DNA of 64,000 nt from Capnocytophaga periodontitidis (GCF_016126015.1 NZ_JAEFDB010000009.1:51468-115467); one strand, 5' to 3'. Positions 8,717-18,659 are shown, numbered from the stretch's first letter. The notes: a model not told the origin generated them from the letters alone. Numbers and translations are program-made.

Positions 8717-9904
8717 TTATTCAGTTATTTTTACACCTTTTTCTTCTTCGTGTAGCTGGATAGTTTGTCTACCGTTTTTACTTGCCTGACCATATAGAAT
8801 AAGGTCGCGGTCGTTACCAGAAGCATCAGGTATTTTATTGTCTTTCACTTCGTTCATTTTCCAATAAGCGTACAAGCCACTTTCAGTAGGATTTACTTCG
8901 TACATATTGTCTTTTATTTGTTCGGCTGTACGAGCTACATTCCACAAACGGAGTTCGCTAAAGCGCGCTACAATACCGCGACCTTCGCTCCAGCTCTTTC
9001 CAATATAGAAAGTACGAAGACTTCCTGGACTATTAAACTCGGTTATTTTTTTACCGTTTACATAAGCGATGGTTTTACTGCCGTCTACCACCAAAGCAAT
9101 ATGATACCATTGGTTAGTTTTGAATTTTAAACCTATATCTTGACCATTCGCTTGCAAGTGATCAGGATCTACTCCACTATCACCAAAGCGCAATAAGGTT
9201 TTCCCTTCAGTACCCATAAAGGTAGAAATACCAGCTTCACCTGGATCATCAGGATTACTTCTAAATTTCTGTACATTGATGAGTCCTTCCATAGTGAAGG
9301 TATAACCAATATCACTAACATTGGAATATCCATTATTTACTACTAAAAACTCATCGCGAGTAACTGCTAAAGTATTTTTAATCTGACCTTTTACTTTTTC
9401 AAAGCTCACCATTAGCAGTTGGGTGTTAGGGGTAACACTCGCTCCGCTTACTGAGGAGAGACGCAAAGCAAACATATAAGCCGTATTGTCTTTCAATTCA
9501 TCGGAGACGGTTACTTTGGCAGTTCCTTCGTCCGATAGTATATTACCTGCTTTGATGTTCAAAGTTTTTGTATACGAAATGTATTTAGCGGGTAACACGG
9601 TGTATTGGGTGCCGTATAGACTGTTGTATTTGGCTACTTGGCTATCGTCTAAGGTGACATAAGCAGCCAAATTACTGTTGTTCTCTTTGAACAATTGCAC
9701 TTGGTAGGCTACACTTTTTTGAGTACCTACTTCATTCGCCTGCGCCGAAAGGGCTACTGGAGAGGAAAATTCGGCAGTTTTATTACCGTCTTTTTGGAGC
9801 AATACTGCCGATTGTCCTCCTGCTTTAGCTCCTCCTCCTACATCTTCTTTAGGAGCACAAGCCGCAAGGGCGAGGAACATTCCTATGATTAAATTTCGTT
9901 TCAT
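8717..9904 (-). CDS. DUF1735 + LamG (concanavalin-like) surface glycan-binding lipoprotein
   Basis: 395 residues. Lipobox ALAAC gives Cys16. A DUF1735 domain (about 60-175; AAYVTLDDSQVAKYN and TVLPAKYISY) is followed by a LamG/concanavalin-like lectin fold (about 190-375; FTMEGLINVQKF, NQWYHIALVVDGSKTIAYV, FSELRLWNVARTAEQI, YAYWKMNE). No catalytic motif is seen, so it most likely binds glycoprotein at the cell surface for the neighbouring endoglycosidase. It lies between the GH18-like and GH18 genes in one operon with gaps of 1 and 5 bases. Confidence 0.88.
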   Translation of the reverse strand: MKRNLIIGMFLALAACAPKEDVGGGAKAGGQSAVLLQKDGNKTAEFSSPVALSAQANEVGTQKSVAYQVQLFKENNSNLAAYVTLDDSQVAKYNSLYGTQYTVLPAKYISYTKTLNIKAGNILSDEGTAKVTVSDELKDNTAYMFALRLSSVSGASVTPNTQLLMVSFEKVKGQIKNTLAVTRDEFLVVNNGYSNVSDIGYTFTMEGLINVQKFRSNPDDPGEAGISTFMGTEGKTLLRFGDSGVDPDHLQANGQDIGLKFKTNQWYHIALVVDGSKTIAYVNGKKITEFNSPGSLRTFYIGKSWSEGRGIVARFSELRLWNVARTAEQIKDNMYEVNPTESGLYAYWKMNEVKDNKIPDASGNDRDLILYGQASKNGRQTIQLHEEEKGVKITE

Positions 9905-9909
9905 TATTT

Positions 9910-10806
9910 CTATTTTTGTTGTTGTACTTTGTGAATGATGCCTCTCAAGGTTTTGAAAGTAGTTTTACCCGAAAGGTTATAGTAATCTTTTTCGATGTGG
10001 TAAAGGGCTACCCCAGCGCGGTTAGAGGCTTTCCAATTAACGATATCTACTGTTCGCGGATAGCGACCATCTTTGCCGTCGGGATTGAAGTTAGTGGTAT
10101 CGCTAAAACCATCAGCGAGACCTTCTTCACTGAAATCAGTAGAGGGTAAATAGCGCAAGGGTTTCCACTTTTCAGCTTGATCAGTGAAACTGCGTAATAG
10201 CTCATTGTCCTTTTTGCGGAATATGACCCAATTAGCTTTGTCAATTGGTTTTTCCTCGCTTGTTAGTCCGTACTCACCATACATATTTTCAACGGCAAAA
10301 AGCAAATTGCCTTTCTTAGCAACGATAGCCGAAAGTACGGCATCAAAAGCTGCTTGAGAGAAGTAATCGCTACTTTCTTGCGGAAACTCTACACTCACAC
10401 CGTTAAAACCATTGGCTTTGGCGATAGAGATAGCATCGTTAGCTTGCTTGGTGAGCTTGGTAGTATCGGTAGTGGTAGCTGCCGAAAAGTCGATACCGAG
10501 CAATACTTTAGTCGCTTTCTTTTGTTGTACGTCTCTCAAATCGTTTTGGAGTATTTCGTCGATAGCGTTGTAGTTGTTTTTTACAACAATCACATCTAAG
10601 CTATCGGGGGTATTCATCAGGATTGCGCCTGCTTCTTTTCCCCAATTGTAGAGCATACCCATAGTAATTGCACGCTTGTTTAGGTCGGCTTTGTATTGGG
10701 TAAGCGCCTGAGTGTTGATTTCACGTTTGGGAGCCTCTATATCTATTGGTTCAATATCGTTACAAGCAACGGCGAGTAACGAGGCTATGAATATTAATTT
10801 TTTCAT
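9910..10806 (-). CDS. GH18-like lipoprotein with a degenerate active site (pseudo-enzyme)
   Basis: 298 residues with lipobox LAVAC (Cys15). The barrel strands of GH18 can be followed (AITMGMLYNWG, DVIVVKNNYN, KVLLGIDFSA, LLFAVENMYG). At the position of the DxxDxDxE motif the protein reads N135-G-V-S138-V-E140-F-P142. All four acidic positions are replaced or shifted and the catalytic Glu is Pro, so it should not hydrolyse glycans. It probably binds the N-glycan or the protein carrying it, as dead GH18 proteins in comparable loci are thought to do. Third gene of the PUL, 23 bases after susD. Confidence 0.82.
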   Translation of the reverse strand: MKKLIFIASLLAVACNDIEPIDIEAPKREINTQALTQYKADLNKRAITMGMLYNWGKEAGAILMNTPDSLDVIVVKNNYNAIDEILQNDLRDVQQKKATKVLLGIDFSAATTTDTTKLTKQANDAISIAKANGFNGVSVEFPQESSDYFSQAAFDAVLSAIVAKKGNLLFAVENMYGEYGLTSEEKPIDKANWVIFRKKDNELLRSFTDQAEKWKPLRYLPSTDFSEEGLADGFSDTTNFNPDGKDGRYPRTVDIVNWKASNRAGVALYHIEKDYYNLSGKTTFKTLRGIIHKVQQQK

Positions 10807-10829
10807 TGCGATAACATTTAAAGGTTAAG

Positions 10830-12374
10830 TTATTTCTTCACCCACCAAAGGTCGGTAGCACCATTATCGGCACCGCCTAAATAACCTACAGCAGCGTTGC
10901 GATTGGTAGGGTTGTTAGTAGTCTCTTTAGAAGAGAAAGGCAAACGGCGCATACCACCAGTGTCTTTGCCATTTACTTGGTTTACCGAAGTAATCACCCC
11001 ATTGCTGCGGTTTTCTACGGGAGCCATTAGGTTAGGATAACCTGTTCTGCGCCATTCAGCCCACGCTTCGTGTGAGTTGTAAGGGTACATCGCAATCCAT
11101 TTTTGAGTGATAATCTTTGATAATTTCACTTCATTGTTGGCACTGTTATCCCATTTTACGCTAATAGCCGAAGAGAATGTAGGGTTGTTGTAAGCACTTT
11201 GTCGAGGGTCGAAATAAGCACCACGGGTATTGGTATTGTTTAAGTAATTTCCTATCGCAACATTGTGTTGAGCGAATGATAGTTCAATACCTTTTTTGTA
11301 CAAGTTTTCGGCAGTATCGCCTACAAAAGTCCAGCCTTTGAGTGCCATTTCAGCTTTGATGAAAGCTACTTCGGCAGCTGTAATCCACACCATAGGTGAC
11401 TCTTTAGTGATTTTAGGTGCTGAAAACTTGGTAGGATCTATTGTGATAGCAGGAGCACCGCTTCTTAACCCGATGTATTTTTGAGGTAAGCCTGTAACTT
11501 CAGTGAAATAAGCTTCGCGACGTGGGTCGGAAAAGGCATTCATATAGGCTACAATATCAGCGCCTGCACGTGAGTCGTTCCAACTTACAGCTACTTTGAA
11601 TACTGAATTGTCTTGAGTTTCAAGCATAGCGTTATCGGCATTTTCAGTAATCACCCCATTGTTAAGAGCAAATTGAGCATACGTTTTAGCGTTAGTTTCG
11701 TCTACATCGCTCATACGTATTGCTATACGCAATAGCAAAGAGTTAGCGTATTTCACCCATTTGGTCATATCACCTTTGTATACAAGGTCAAAATCGGCAT
11801 ATTGGCGATCGGATGCATCTACAGCTTTCAAGGTGTTGATAGCAGCTTTGAGGTCTTCAGCCATATATTTGTACAAATCCGATTGTTTGTCGTAAGGAGT
11901 TTGGGTTTTACCAGCTTCCATTTTGGAGTAGGGTAGAGGGCCATAACTATCGGTAAGCCAATGAGTGATAGCCACGCGCAACACAGTACCCCAAGCAAAA
12001 TAATATTTGCTCATATCGCCTTTAGAATAGCTTTTTAGGGCAAAAAAGGCAGGATAGAGATGCTTGGTATAAGTGTCGTCGAACACATAGTCAGTCCAGC
12101 CTGTACGTGGGTTATACACAGGGTAATCGGCTTGGAATTTAGGTTGTGAGGCATAACCTGCATACGGAGTAGCTGGCAGGTCAAAACACATTTGGTAAGA
12201 GTTTTCCTGCTGAGGTACTACCAATTTTTGCAAGGCAACGAGTTCATTTCCTCCTTGTGGGATTCTACTAAGCTGTTCATCAGTAGCTCCGTAAGGGTTT
12301 GTATTGAAATCTTTAAAATCTTTAGTACAGCCTACAGCGAGTAGCGCTAATACAGGGATAATATATTTTTTCAT
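10830..12374 (-). CDS. SusD/RagB-type nutrient-binding lipoprotein
   Basis: 514 residues. Signal MKKYIIPVLALLAVGC with Cys16 lipidated, followed by DFNTNPYGATDEQL, characteristic of the SusD-like_2 branch. It has the helical TPR-type scaffold seen in SusD (DLYKYMAEDLKAAINTLK and WITAAEVAFIKAEMALKG). It forms the lid on the SusC transporter and helps capture oligosaccharide at the outer surface. It lies 15 bases after susC. The ending NGATDLWWVKK is typical. Confidence 0.95.
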   Translation of the reverse strand: MKKYIIPVLALLAVGCTKDFKDFNTNPYGATDEQLSRIPQGGNELVALQKLVVPQQENSYQMCFDLPATPYAGYASQPKFQADYPVYNPRTGWTDYVFDDTYTKHLYPAFFALKSYSKGDMSKYYFAWGTVLRVAITHWLTDSYGPLPYSKMEAGKTQTPYDKQSDLYKYMAEDLKAAINTLKAVDASDRQYADFDLVYKGDMTKWVKYANSLLLRIAIRMSDVDETNAKTYAQFALNNGVITENADNAMLETQDNSVFKVAVSWNDSRAGADIVAYMNAFSDPRREAYFTEVTGLPQKYIGLRSGAPAITIDPTKFSAPKITKESPMVWITAAEVAFIKAEMALKGWTFVGDTAENLYKKGIELSFAQHNVAIGNYLNNTNTRGAYFDPRQSAYNNPTFSSAISVKWDNSANNEVKLSKIITQKWIAMYPYNSHEAWAEWRRTGYPNLMAPVENRSNGVITSVNQVNGKDTGGMRRLPFSSKETTNNPTNRNAAVGYLGGADNGATDLWWVKK

Positions 12375-12389
12375 TCTTTTTGCGCTTAT

Positions 12390-15300
12390 TTAAAAGTTTG
12401 CTTTGATACTAAAACCATAGCTTCTAAGGCTTGGCAACATAAAGTAGTCTAAACCTTGAGCGTAGTTACCAGTAGATGAAACGGCTTCGGGGTCGAAAGG
12501 TGCTTTGCTATAGAGCATTGCTAAGTTTCTACCTACTATCGAAAGGGTAACATCTATTTTATCATTCACGAGTTTGCGAGGCAAACGGTAAGAAACATAA
12601 GCTTCTTGCAAGCGGAAGTTAGTAGCCGAATAGGTGTAGTATTGAGCGATACGTCCTTTTCCGCGTTCTTCAAAGTAACTTTGGGCAGGAACTCTGTAAC
12701 CATTGATATTTACGCCTCCCGCATCGCGAGCCTCAGCCGATTCTTTAGAAACACCGTAGTGGTCTAAGGCTGCTTGAGTCATAGAGATAGCAACCCCACC
12801 GATACGTCCAGCCAGCATTGCACCAAAGCCTATATTACCAATATTGAAATCGTTGCGCCAACCTAAGTTGTATTTAGGTAACACGCTACCTAATTTCACA
12901 TAATCGTTGAAATTGTTATAATTCTGTACACTCACACGACCATTTGAATCTAATAACAAATTGCCATCGGCATCGCGTTTGAAATCGTTAGAAGCGTATA
13001 CATCGCCTAAAGTACCTCCTGTTCTAAGGATATAGCGAGCACCACCAATACCTCCTTTTTCTAAGTAACTGCGACCTTCGCGTTGCCCAGTAACGGGGTT
13101 GATGTAATCTTCAACAAGCGACATAATTTTGTTTTCGTTGTAGCTCATTGTAAAGTAGCTGTTCCAGTTGAATTTATCTTTGATTTTCAAATCGTAACCT
13201 AAGCCCACTTCAAGTCCGCGGTTGCGTACATCACCTGTTTGCAAGTAGATGCCGTCGTAACCTGTAGAAGGTGAAATCTCAGCCTTGATAGTTTGGTTGT
13301 AAGTGTTAGTTTGATAAACAGTAGCATCAAAAGAAAGGGTACCTTTGAGCCATTTGGTAGCGATACCTACTTCGTAAGAATCAGTGCGTTCAGGGCGCAA
13401 TTCCCCGATAGGGAAATACGAAACGGCTTTCCATACTTTAGTATCTTCGTTGAAAGTAAAAGTAGGGGTAGTGAGTTCTCTATCAAAAGGAGAAGCTACC
13501 GAACTGAAAGCTACACGCATTTTAGCAAACGATAGAGTATTGTATAATTTAGCTTTCTTTTCAGCTGAAAGCAAATCGGTAAGTACTCCTGAAAGTCCCA
13601 CTGAAGGATAGAAGAAAGAAGATTGTGGAGAGTTTGCTAATTGTGAAGCCCAATCGTTTCGACCAGTGAGGGTGAGGTAGAGCCAACTGTTGTAACCTAC
13701 TTCCAAACTACCAAAAATAGATTGAGTTTGTTCGGTATAACCTGATTGGTAAGGACGAGTTTTGGCAGCACCTTGGTCGATGTTGAAAGCGTTGAATACG
13801 TTAGGAATACCGTCTTTGCGCAAAGGTCCTTTATAGCCTAATTCGTCATAACGTGTATCTTGCAAAGAAGCCCCAATATTGGCTACTAAAGAGAAACGAC
13901 CTACACCTTCCCATTCAAAATTCTTGTTGAGGTTCGTTAAAACATCTAAGTAAGTTTGTTTTTCATAACCACGAGCAATGCCAAAATAACCTGTTTTGCT
14001 CATATCCAATAGCGACAAAGTAGAAGCATAACGTTTGTCGGTGCTGGTGAAGTTGGTGTTATCGGTGCGTACACGACCTGAAATATCCCATTTTTCAGTA
14101 GGGCTCCATTGTTTGAGGTCGAGGGTAACGCCCAAAGAGAGCATATTGCGTTCGCGTTTACTTTCACGTAAGTTGCGATAAGCTACCCAATATGGGTTTT
14201 GCAAGGTATAATCACCTGCAAAGCTACCGTTGAAAGTACCGTCAGGCCCAGCTGCAAAATCCCCCCATACTTGTTCATAAATATGATTAGTAGGGTTGTA
14301 ACGTTCAAACTGACGAGCGCGTTGCAAACCGTAACCACGAGGCATCAAATAAGCACCTACTAAGGGGTTCATATATTCCCCTTGGTTAATCATATTGAGG
14401 TGGTTTTGGAGAATGTAGCTCGCTGAAGCATCAATGCGCAAACGGTCGTTAAGCAAGTGGGTTGTGTTGCGCACTGTAAAGTTGTAACGGTTGTAATGGT
14501 TGTTAGGTACCAACCCTTCGGCATTGGTAGAAGCTGCTGAAAAATAAGTTTGATTCTTTTCAGTACCTCCAGAAAGCGCTACCGAATTGGTAAGGGTAGT
14601 GGCAGTTCTAAAGAAGTCCTTCACATCGTAACGACTGGCATCGCTGGGCAATTTAGCTCCCCAAGAAGTTACTTTGCCATCACTGCCATAGCTGTTTTGG
14701 AATTCAGGTAAGAGAAAAGGATTGGCAAATTCAGTGTTTGAAGATAGCTGAATGTTCATTTTGCCCTCTTTACCTTTTTTAGTAGTGATAAGGATAGCCC
14801 CATTGGCAGCAGCCGAACCATAGAGCGCAGCAGCTGATGCCCCTGTAAGTACGGTCATACTTTCGATATCGTCAGGGTTGATATCAGCAATACTTTCGGT
14901 AGTTCCTTGTGAATTGAATCTACCACTACCTTGAGTAGAAGTGGTGGAGAGCATAGGTACGCCGTCTACCACATAAAGCGCGTTGTTGCTCTTTTCAATA
15001 GATTTAGCACCACGCATCACTACTTTGGTAGCACCTCCTACGCCTGAAGAACTGCGGTTAATCGTTACCCCCGCTACTTTACCAGTGAGCGAGTTGATAA
15101 AGTTCGCATCTTTCACTTTAGTAAGCTCTTCGGCGTTTACCTGTTGTACATTGTAGCTCAAAGCCTTTTGTTCACGCTTGATACCTAACGCCGTAACTAC
15201 TACTTCGCCAAGCTGTTGCGCTTCTTCTTTAAGGACGATGTTTAAAGTAAACGTCCCTTTTTTAGTATCAATCTTTTTAAGCTGAGAAGCATAGCCTATA

Positions 15301-15524
15301 GAGCTAAATTCAAGTACTTCATTAGGAGCAACTTGAATTTCGTACTTCCCATCAAAATCGGTTGAAACGCCACGAGTTGTCCCTTTGACAACCACACTCA
15401 CCCCAGGAAGGGGCAGTCCATCGTTACCTGTAACAGAACCTGTTACAGATACTCTCGTTTGTGCCATTGCTACAGTGCAGCATAGTAACAAAACGAATAG
15501 CAACATTGATTCTTTTACTTTCAT
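12390..15524 (-). CDS. SusC/RagA-type TonB-dependent outer-membrane transporter
   Basis: 1044 residues. The order is: signal peptide ending VAMAQ; CarboxypepD_reg-like domain (VSVTGSVTGNDGLPLPGVSV, 25-110); the SusC signature GEVVVTALGIKREQKALSY; plug domain (SLTGKVAGVTINRSSSGVGG, VMRGAKSI, ALYVVDGVP, IESMTVLTGASAAALYGS); and a 22-strand barrel ending in FSIKANF with a C-terminal Phe. It imports glycans released by the GH18 enzyme, powered by TonB. First gene of the five-gene operon, preceded by a textbook promoter. No ECF sigma, anti-sigma or hybrid two-component regulator gene flanks the locus, so its regulator is elsewhere. Confidence 0.97.
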   Translation of the reverse strand: MKVKESMLLFVLLLCCTVAMAQTRVSVTGSVTGNDGLPLPGVSVVVKGTTRGVSTDFDGKYEIQVAPNEVLEFSSIGYASQLKKIDTKKGTFTLNIVLKEEAQQLGEVVVTALGIKREQKALSYNVQQVNAEELTKVKDANFINSLTGKVAGVTINRSSSGVGGATKVVMRGAKSIEKSNNALYVVDGVPMLSTTSTQGSGRFNSQGTTESIADINPDDIESMTVLTGASAAALYGSAAANGAILITTKKGKEGKMNIQLSSNTEFANPFLLPEFQNSYGSDGKVTSWGAKLPSDASRYDVKDFFRTATTLTNSVALSGGTEKNQTYFSAASTNAEGLVPNNHYNRYNFTVRNTTHLLNDRLRIDASASYILQNHLNMINQGEYMNPLVGAYLMPRGYGLQRARQFERYNPTNHIYEQVWGDFAAGPDGTFNGSFAGDYTLQNPYWVAYRNLRESKRERNMLSLGVTLDLKQWSPTEKWDISGRVRTDNTNFTSTDKRYASTLSLLDMSKTGYFGIARGYEKQTYLDVLTNLNKNFEWEGVGRFSLVANIGASLQDTRYDELGYKGPLRKDGIPNVFNAFNIDQGAAKTRPYQSGYTEQTQSIFGSLEVGYNSWLYLTLTGRNDWASQLANSPQSSFFYPSVGLSGVLTDLLSAEKKAKLYNTLSFAKMRVAFSSVASPFDRELTTPTFTFNEDTKVWKAVSYFPIGELRPERTDSYEVGIATKWLKGTLSFDATVYQTNTYNQTIKAEISPSTGYDGIYLQTGDVRNRGLEVGLGYDLKIKDKFNWNSYFTMSYNENKIMSLVEDYINPVTGQREGRSYLEKGGIGGARYILRTGGTLGDVYASNDFKRDADGNLLLDSNGRVSVQNYNNFNDYVKLGSVLPKYNLGWRNDFNIGNIGFGAMLAGRIGGVAISMTQAALDHYGVSKESAEARDAGGVNINGYRVPAQSYFEERGKGRIAQYYTYSATNFRLQEAYVSYRLPRKLVNDKIDVTLSIVGRNLAMLYSKAPFDPEAVSSTGNYAQGLDYFMLPSLRSYGFSIKANF

Positions 15525-15545
15525 TTAATAAAAATTTATTTTCGA

Positions 15546-15577
15546 CAAAGGTAGGAAGTTCTTAATAAACTGCCAAA
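15546..15577 (-). promoter_or_regulatory. Promoter of the SusC/SusD/GH18 operon
   Basis: On the minus strand TTTG (15574-15577), 20 bases, TACCTTTG (15546-15553). The start codon follows 21 bases downstream. Confidence 0.85.
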
Positions 15578-15871
15578 TTTTAACGAATAAATTTATTAAC
15601 AAAATTTAAATTTTAACATTTCGATTTCTGTAACCTTTTATCAATCAATCGAAAAGAATTTAATTGAAAAAGTGCTTTTTCAATCTAAAAAATACAAAAA
15701 TCGAAAAATAAAGGTTTTTTTGATGGAAATATTTTAATTATTTTTTAAGAAAAAGATATTACCATCTTATGAAAAAATAAGATTTCTTTATTTCTAAATA
15801 AATGTTAATATTTTTCTTTCGTCTAAAATCGTGAGAAACTTGAATGATATTCGTTTTTATAGATTGTCTTC
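15578..15871. other. Gene-free AT-rich spacer between divergent promoters
   Basis: About 290 bases, very AT-rich, between the PUL promoter and the tyrS promoter. No frame, hairpin or repeat was recognised. It is the natural place for a PUL regulator to bind, but no operator can be pointed out. Confidence 0.5.
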
Positions 15872-15901
15872 TTGTTAATTCTCAATTAATTTGTACCTTT
15901 G
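15872..15901 (+). promoter_or_regulatory. Promoter of tyrS
   Basis: TTG at 15872-15874, 19 bases, TACCTTTG at 15894-15901, 33 bases before the start. Confidence 0.8.
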
Positions 15902-15934
15902 CCCAAATTATAAATTATAAACGAACAAAAACTA

Positions 15935-17230
15935 ATGAAGAATTTTATAGAAGAATTGCGTTGGCGCGGTATGATTCAGGATATAATGCCTGAAACTGAA
16001 CAACATCTTATGGAAGGATTACGCGCCGCTTATGTGGGGTTTGACCCTACAGCCGATTCGTTACATATCGGTCACTTAGTGGGCGTGATGATGTTGCGCC
16101 ATTTCCAAAATCGCGGTCATAAACCCTATGCACTTGTAGGGGGGGCAACAGGAATGATAGGCGACCCTTCAGGTAAATCGGCTGAACGCAATTTGCTTAC
16201 CGAAGAAGTATTAGCACATAATATAGAGGGTATTAAAAAACAATTGGCAAAATTCCTCGATTTCGAAAGTACCGCTCCCAATCGCGCAGAGCTCGTGAAT
16301 AACTACGATTGGATGAAAAACTTCTCATTTCTCTCCTTCATCCGCGATATTGGTAAACACATCACTGTGAACTATATGATGGCTAAAGATTCAGTGAAAA
16401 AACGTTTCGACCCCAATGAAAATACCGATGGGATGTCGTTTACTGAATTCTCATACCAACTCTTGCAAGGTTATGACTTTTTGCATCTCTATCAAGAGAA
16501 AAATCTCACTTTACAAATGGGAGGGTCAGACCAATGGGGAAATATCACTACAGGTACCGAGCTCATTCGTCGCATTGCAGGAGGAAAGGCGTATGCCCTT
16601 ACTTGCCCGCTGATTACCAAAGCCGATGGTACTAAATTCGGTAAGAGTGAAGGCGGTAACGTATGGCTCGACCCCGAGAAAACTTCACCTTACAAGTTCT
16701 TCCAATATTGGATTAATACTTCCGATGCCGATGCCGAACGCTATATTAAAATCTTTACAATGCTCAGCAAAGAGGAAATCAATAGTCTCATCGCACAGCA
16801 CACCGAGGCGCCTCACTTGCGCGTATTGCAAAACAAATTGGCTGAAGAACTCACCCTATTAGTACACGGGCGCGAAGAACTCGAGAAAGCTAAAAAAGCA
16901 TCACAAATCCTCTTTGGTAACTCTACTTCTGCCGATTTGCGCACTTTAGACGAGAAAACTTTCTTAGAAGTGTTTGACGGCGTACCTCAAGCCGAAGTAA
17001 GTGCTGCCGATATCGCTAGCGGACTTGATATGATTGCTATTCTTTCAGCAAAAACAGGCTTCATTAGTTCTAATTCCGAAGCTCGTCGTGCCTTGAAAGA
17101 AAATTCTATTTCGGTAAATAAAGAGAAAGTAGGTGAAGACTACCAAATAGGTGAAAAAGACCTTGTGGATGGTAAATTTATCCTATTACAACGCGGAAAG
17201 AAAAACTACTTTATAGTAAAGAAAGTATAA
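15935..17230 (+). CDS. tyrS: Tyrosyl-tRNA synthetase
   Basis: Charges tRNA-Tyr. 431 residues, normal for bacterial TyrRS. Class I signatures are [14 protein letters not shown] (HIGH at about 48-51) and KFGKSEGG (the KMSKS equivalent). The substrate pocket sequence [11 protein letters not shown] and [11 protein letters not shown] are present. The last 65 residues are an S4-like RNA-binding domain ([20 protein letters not shown]). Own promoter; followed by a REP-like palindrome. No T-box or other leader regulation is visible, as expected in Bacteroidota. Confidence 0.98.
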   Translation: MKNFIEELRWRGMIQDIMPETEQHLMEGLRAAYVGFDPTADSLHIGHLVGVMMLRHFQNRGHKPYALVGGATGMIGDPSGKSAERNLLTEEVLAHNIEGIKKQLAKFLDFESTAPNRAELVNNYDWMKNFSFLSFIRDIGKHITVNYMMAKDSVKKRFDPNENTDGMSFTEFSYQLLQGYDFLHLYQEKNLTLQMGGSDQWGNITTGTELIRRIAGGKAYALTCPLITKADGTKFGKSEGGNVWLDPEKTSPYKFFQYWINTSDADAERYIKIFTMLSKEEINSLIAQHTEAPHLRVLQNKLAEELTLLVHGREELEKAKKASQILFGNSTSADLRTLDEKTFLEVFDGVPQAEVSAADIASGLDMIAILSAKTGFISSNSEARRALKENSISVNKEKVGEDYQIGEKDLVDGKFILLQRGKKNYFIVKKV

Positions 17231-17245
17231 TTCTTTATAATATCC

Positions 17246-17295
17246 AACTTTGCCAAAGTTTCCCTGCCCGTGCGGCTCGCACCTTTGGCAAAGTT
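17246..17295. repeat. Nested palindromic REP-like element, copy 1
   Basis: Outer arms AACTTTGCCAAAG (17246-17258) and CTTTGGCAAAGTT (17283-17295) are a perfect 13-bp inverted repeat. The loop contains an inner perfect hairpin GTGCG-GCT-CGCAC (17270-17282) touching the right arm. Related copies lie at 57392-57441 and 59718-59768. Confidence 0.85.
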
Positions 17296-17318
17296 TATTA
17301 TTATTATTAATTTTTCTT

Positions 17319-17346
17319 CTTACCTCTTATCTCTTATCTCTTATCT
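17319..17346 (+). repeat. Four heptamers directly abutting a start codon
   Basis: cttacct, cttatct, cttatct, cttatct; the last unit ends at the base before the ATG at 17347. Confidence 0.88.
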
Positions 17347-18522
17347 ATGAAAACATTCCTTCCCCTTATATTATGTTTCTTACTTATCGCTTGTAAAACA
17401 GTAGATATGACGGTGCTAAATGATGTGTCTTTTTATGCTTTTTCTAAAGAAAAGGAGGAAGAAAATGAACGTAAATTTCCTTTTGTACCGTTGGAGTACC
17501 AACAGCAAAAGGCACTAATAAATAGCTTTCGGTTGCGTTTTAAAAAAGATTCTTTGTTTGTAACTTACGACTCAATTGCTAATGACTCAACTATTCCCGT
17601 AGTAAGAGGCTTTAAAGGTAAGCAAAAACGGCGCTTTTGGCGCTATTATGCTGCTTGTGAAATAGAACCTTATTTTCCTATTTATATGAGGATTTATATT
17701 CATCGACTGCGTTTGCGCCCTACTGAAGAAGGAAATTTGAGAGTAGATACTTATGTAGATAGAGAAGGGGCTGTATTAGCTGTATTAGGAACTGGTTATT
17801 CCTATAAATTGAAACATATTTATAAGCGTATCAATGATGAAGAGCTGATGATTCCTTTTTTTGAAAATGGTAAATATGGTATCAACAAGGGAGGAAAATT
17901 GTTCATACCTGCTCAATATGATTATATCAGTGCTTATACCGATGGGTTTTTTATTGTAGAACGAGAAGGAAAATGGGGTACAATTGATAAAAATGGTCAG
18001 ATGATTATTCCTTTAGAATACGATGCTTTGCAATATGACAAATCAGTAGACAGTCACCCTTTTTTTATAGCACAAAAAGAAAGGCGATACGGATTTTTAG
18101 AACCTTCAGGAGTGCCTATATTGCCTCTTATTTATAGTTATATAGAAAAACAATCTAATGAGAGAAGTTACATTTTAGGGATAGGTAATAAAGTAGGGTA
18201 TTTTACTTATTACACTAATTCTCCATCTCAAATGCCTTATTTATTTATTCCTGCTGTATATACCAAAATAGAAAAGCGCACTCTTAATTCAGATTATATA
18301 TTAGTATACGATGGAATAACGCCTCTTTTTATAGATCACAAAGGTAATGAATATGATTTGCAAATAGTTCATTTAAACAAGTGGGAAACTTTTATGGGTG
18401 AAAAGTTGGGGAAGGAATGCATAGTAAAGATTGATAACAGTTTTTATAAACCCAACTTAGAGACTAAGCGCCCCGCAATGCGATCTGAAAATCCTACAAT
18501 TATCTCAGAAAATTACGAATAA
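17347..18522 (+). CDS. WG-repeat lipoprotein, copy A
   Basis: 391 residues. Lipobox FLLIAC (Cys16). The first 160 residues are family-specific. From about residue 173 there are WG/KWG-type beta repeats: NGKYGINKGGKLFIPAQYD, GKWGTIDKNGQMIIPLEYD, RRYGFLEPSGVPILPLIYS and a degenerate fourth. WG repeats build beta-propeller-like binding surfaces; no enzymatic residue is apparent. It is a clear paralogue of the lipoprotein at 25764-26891: both start ...M-S/T-VLN..., share a RVDTY segment and the same repeat order, and end in PNLE/IESKRP. The two flank the integrase/VgrG segment. There is no room for a leader between the heptad repeats and the start. Role unknown; surface binding or immunity to secreted effectors are possibilities only. 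Confidence 0.78.
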   Translation: MKTFLPLILCFLLIACKTVDMTVLNDVSFYAFSKEKEEENERKFPFVPLEYQQQKALINSFRLRFKKDSLFVTYDSIANDSTIPVVRGFKGKQKRRFWRYYAACEIEPYFPIYMRIYIHRLRLRPTEEGNLRVDTYVDREGAVLAVLGTGYSYKLKHIYKRINDEELMIPFFENGKYGINKGGKLFIPAQYDYISAYTDGFFIVEREGKWGTIDKNGQMIIPLEYDALQYDKSVDSHPFFIAQKERRYGFLEPSGVPILPLIYSYIEKQSNERSYILGIGNKVGYFTYYTNSPSQMPYLFIPAVYTKIEKRTLNSDYILVYDGITPLFIDHKGNEYDLQIVHLNKWETFMGEKLGKECIVKIDNSFYKPNLETKRPAMRSENPTIISENYE

Positions 18523-18642
18523 AAAGCAAAACTACAAAAAATAATGTAATTAGCTCATACAAAGAGGATTAATTTTTTGACAGGAAGATAAGAGAAGACA
18601 GAGTCTTAGATGTTTTAGATAGTTTTTTTCAAAATTAGGTTT

Positions 18643-18659
18643 CTAAATCGTTACCTAAT
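18643..18659 (+). repeat. 17-bp direct repeat, left copy (possible attachment site)
   Basis: CTAAATCGTTACCTAAT. It matches 25678-25694 with one mismatch and 25546-25560 with one mismatch over 15 bases, all in the same orientation. It lies 110 bases upstream of the integrase start. Confidence 0.5.
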
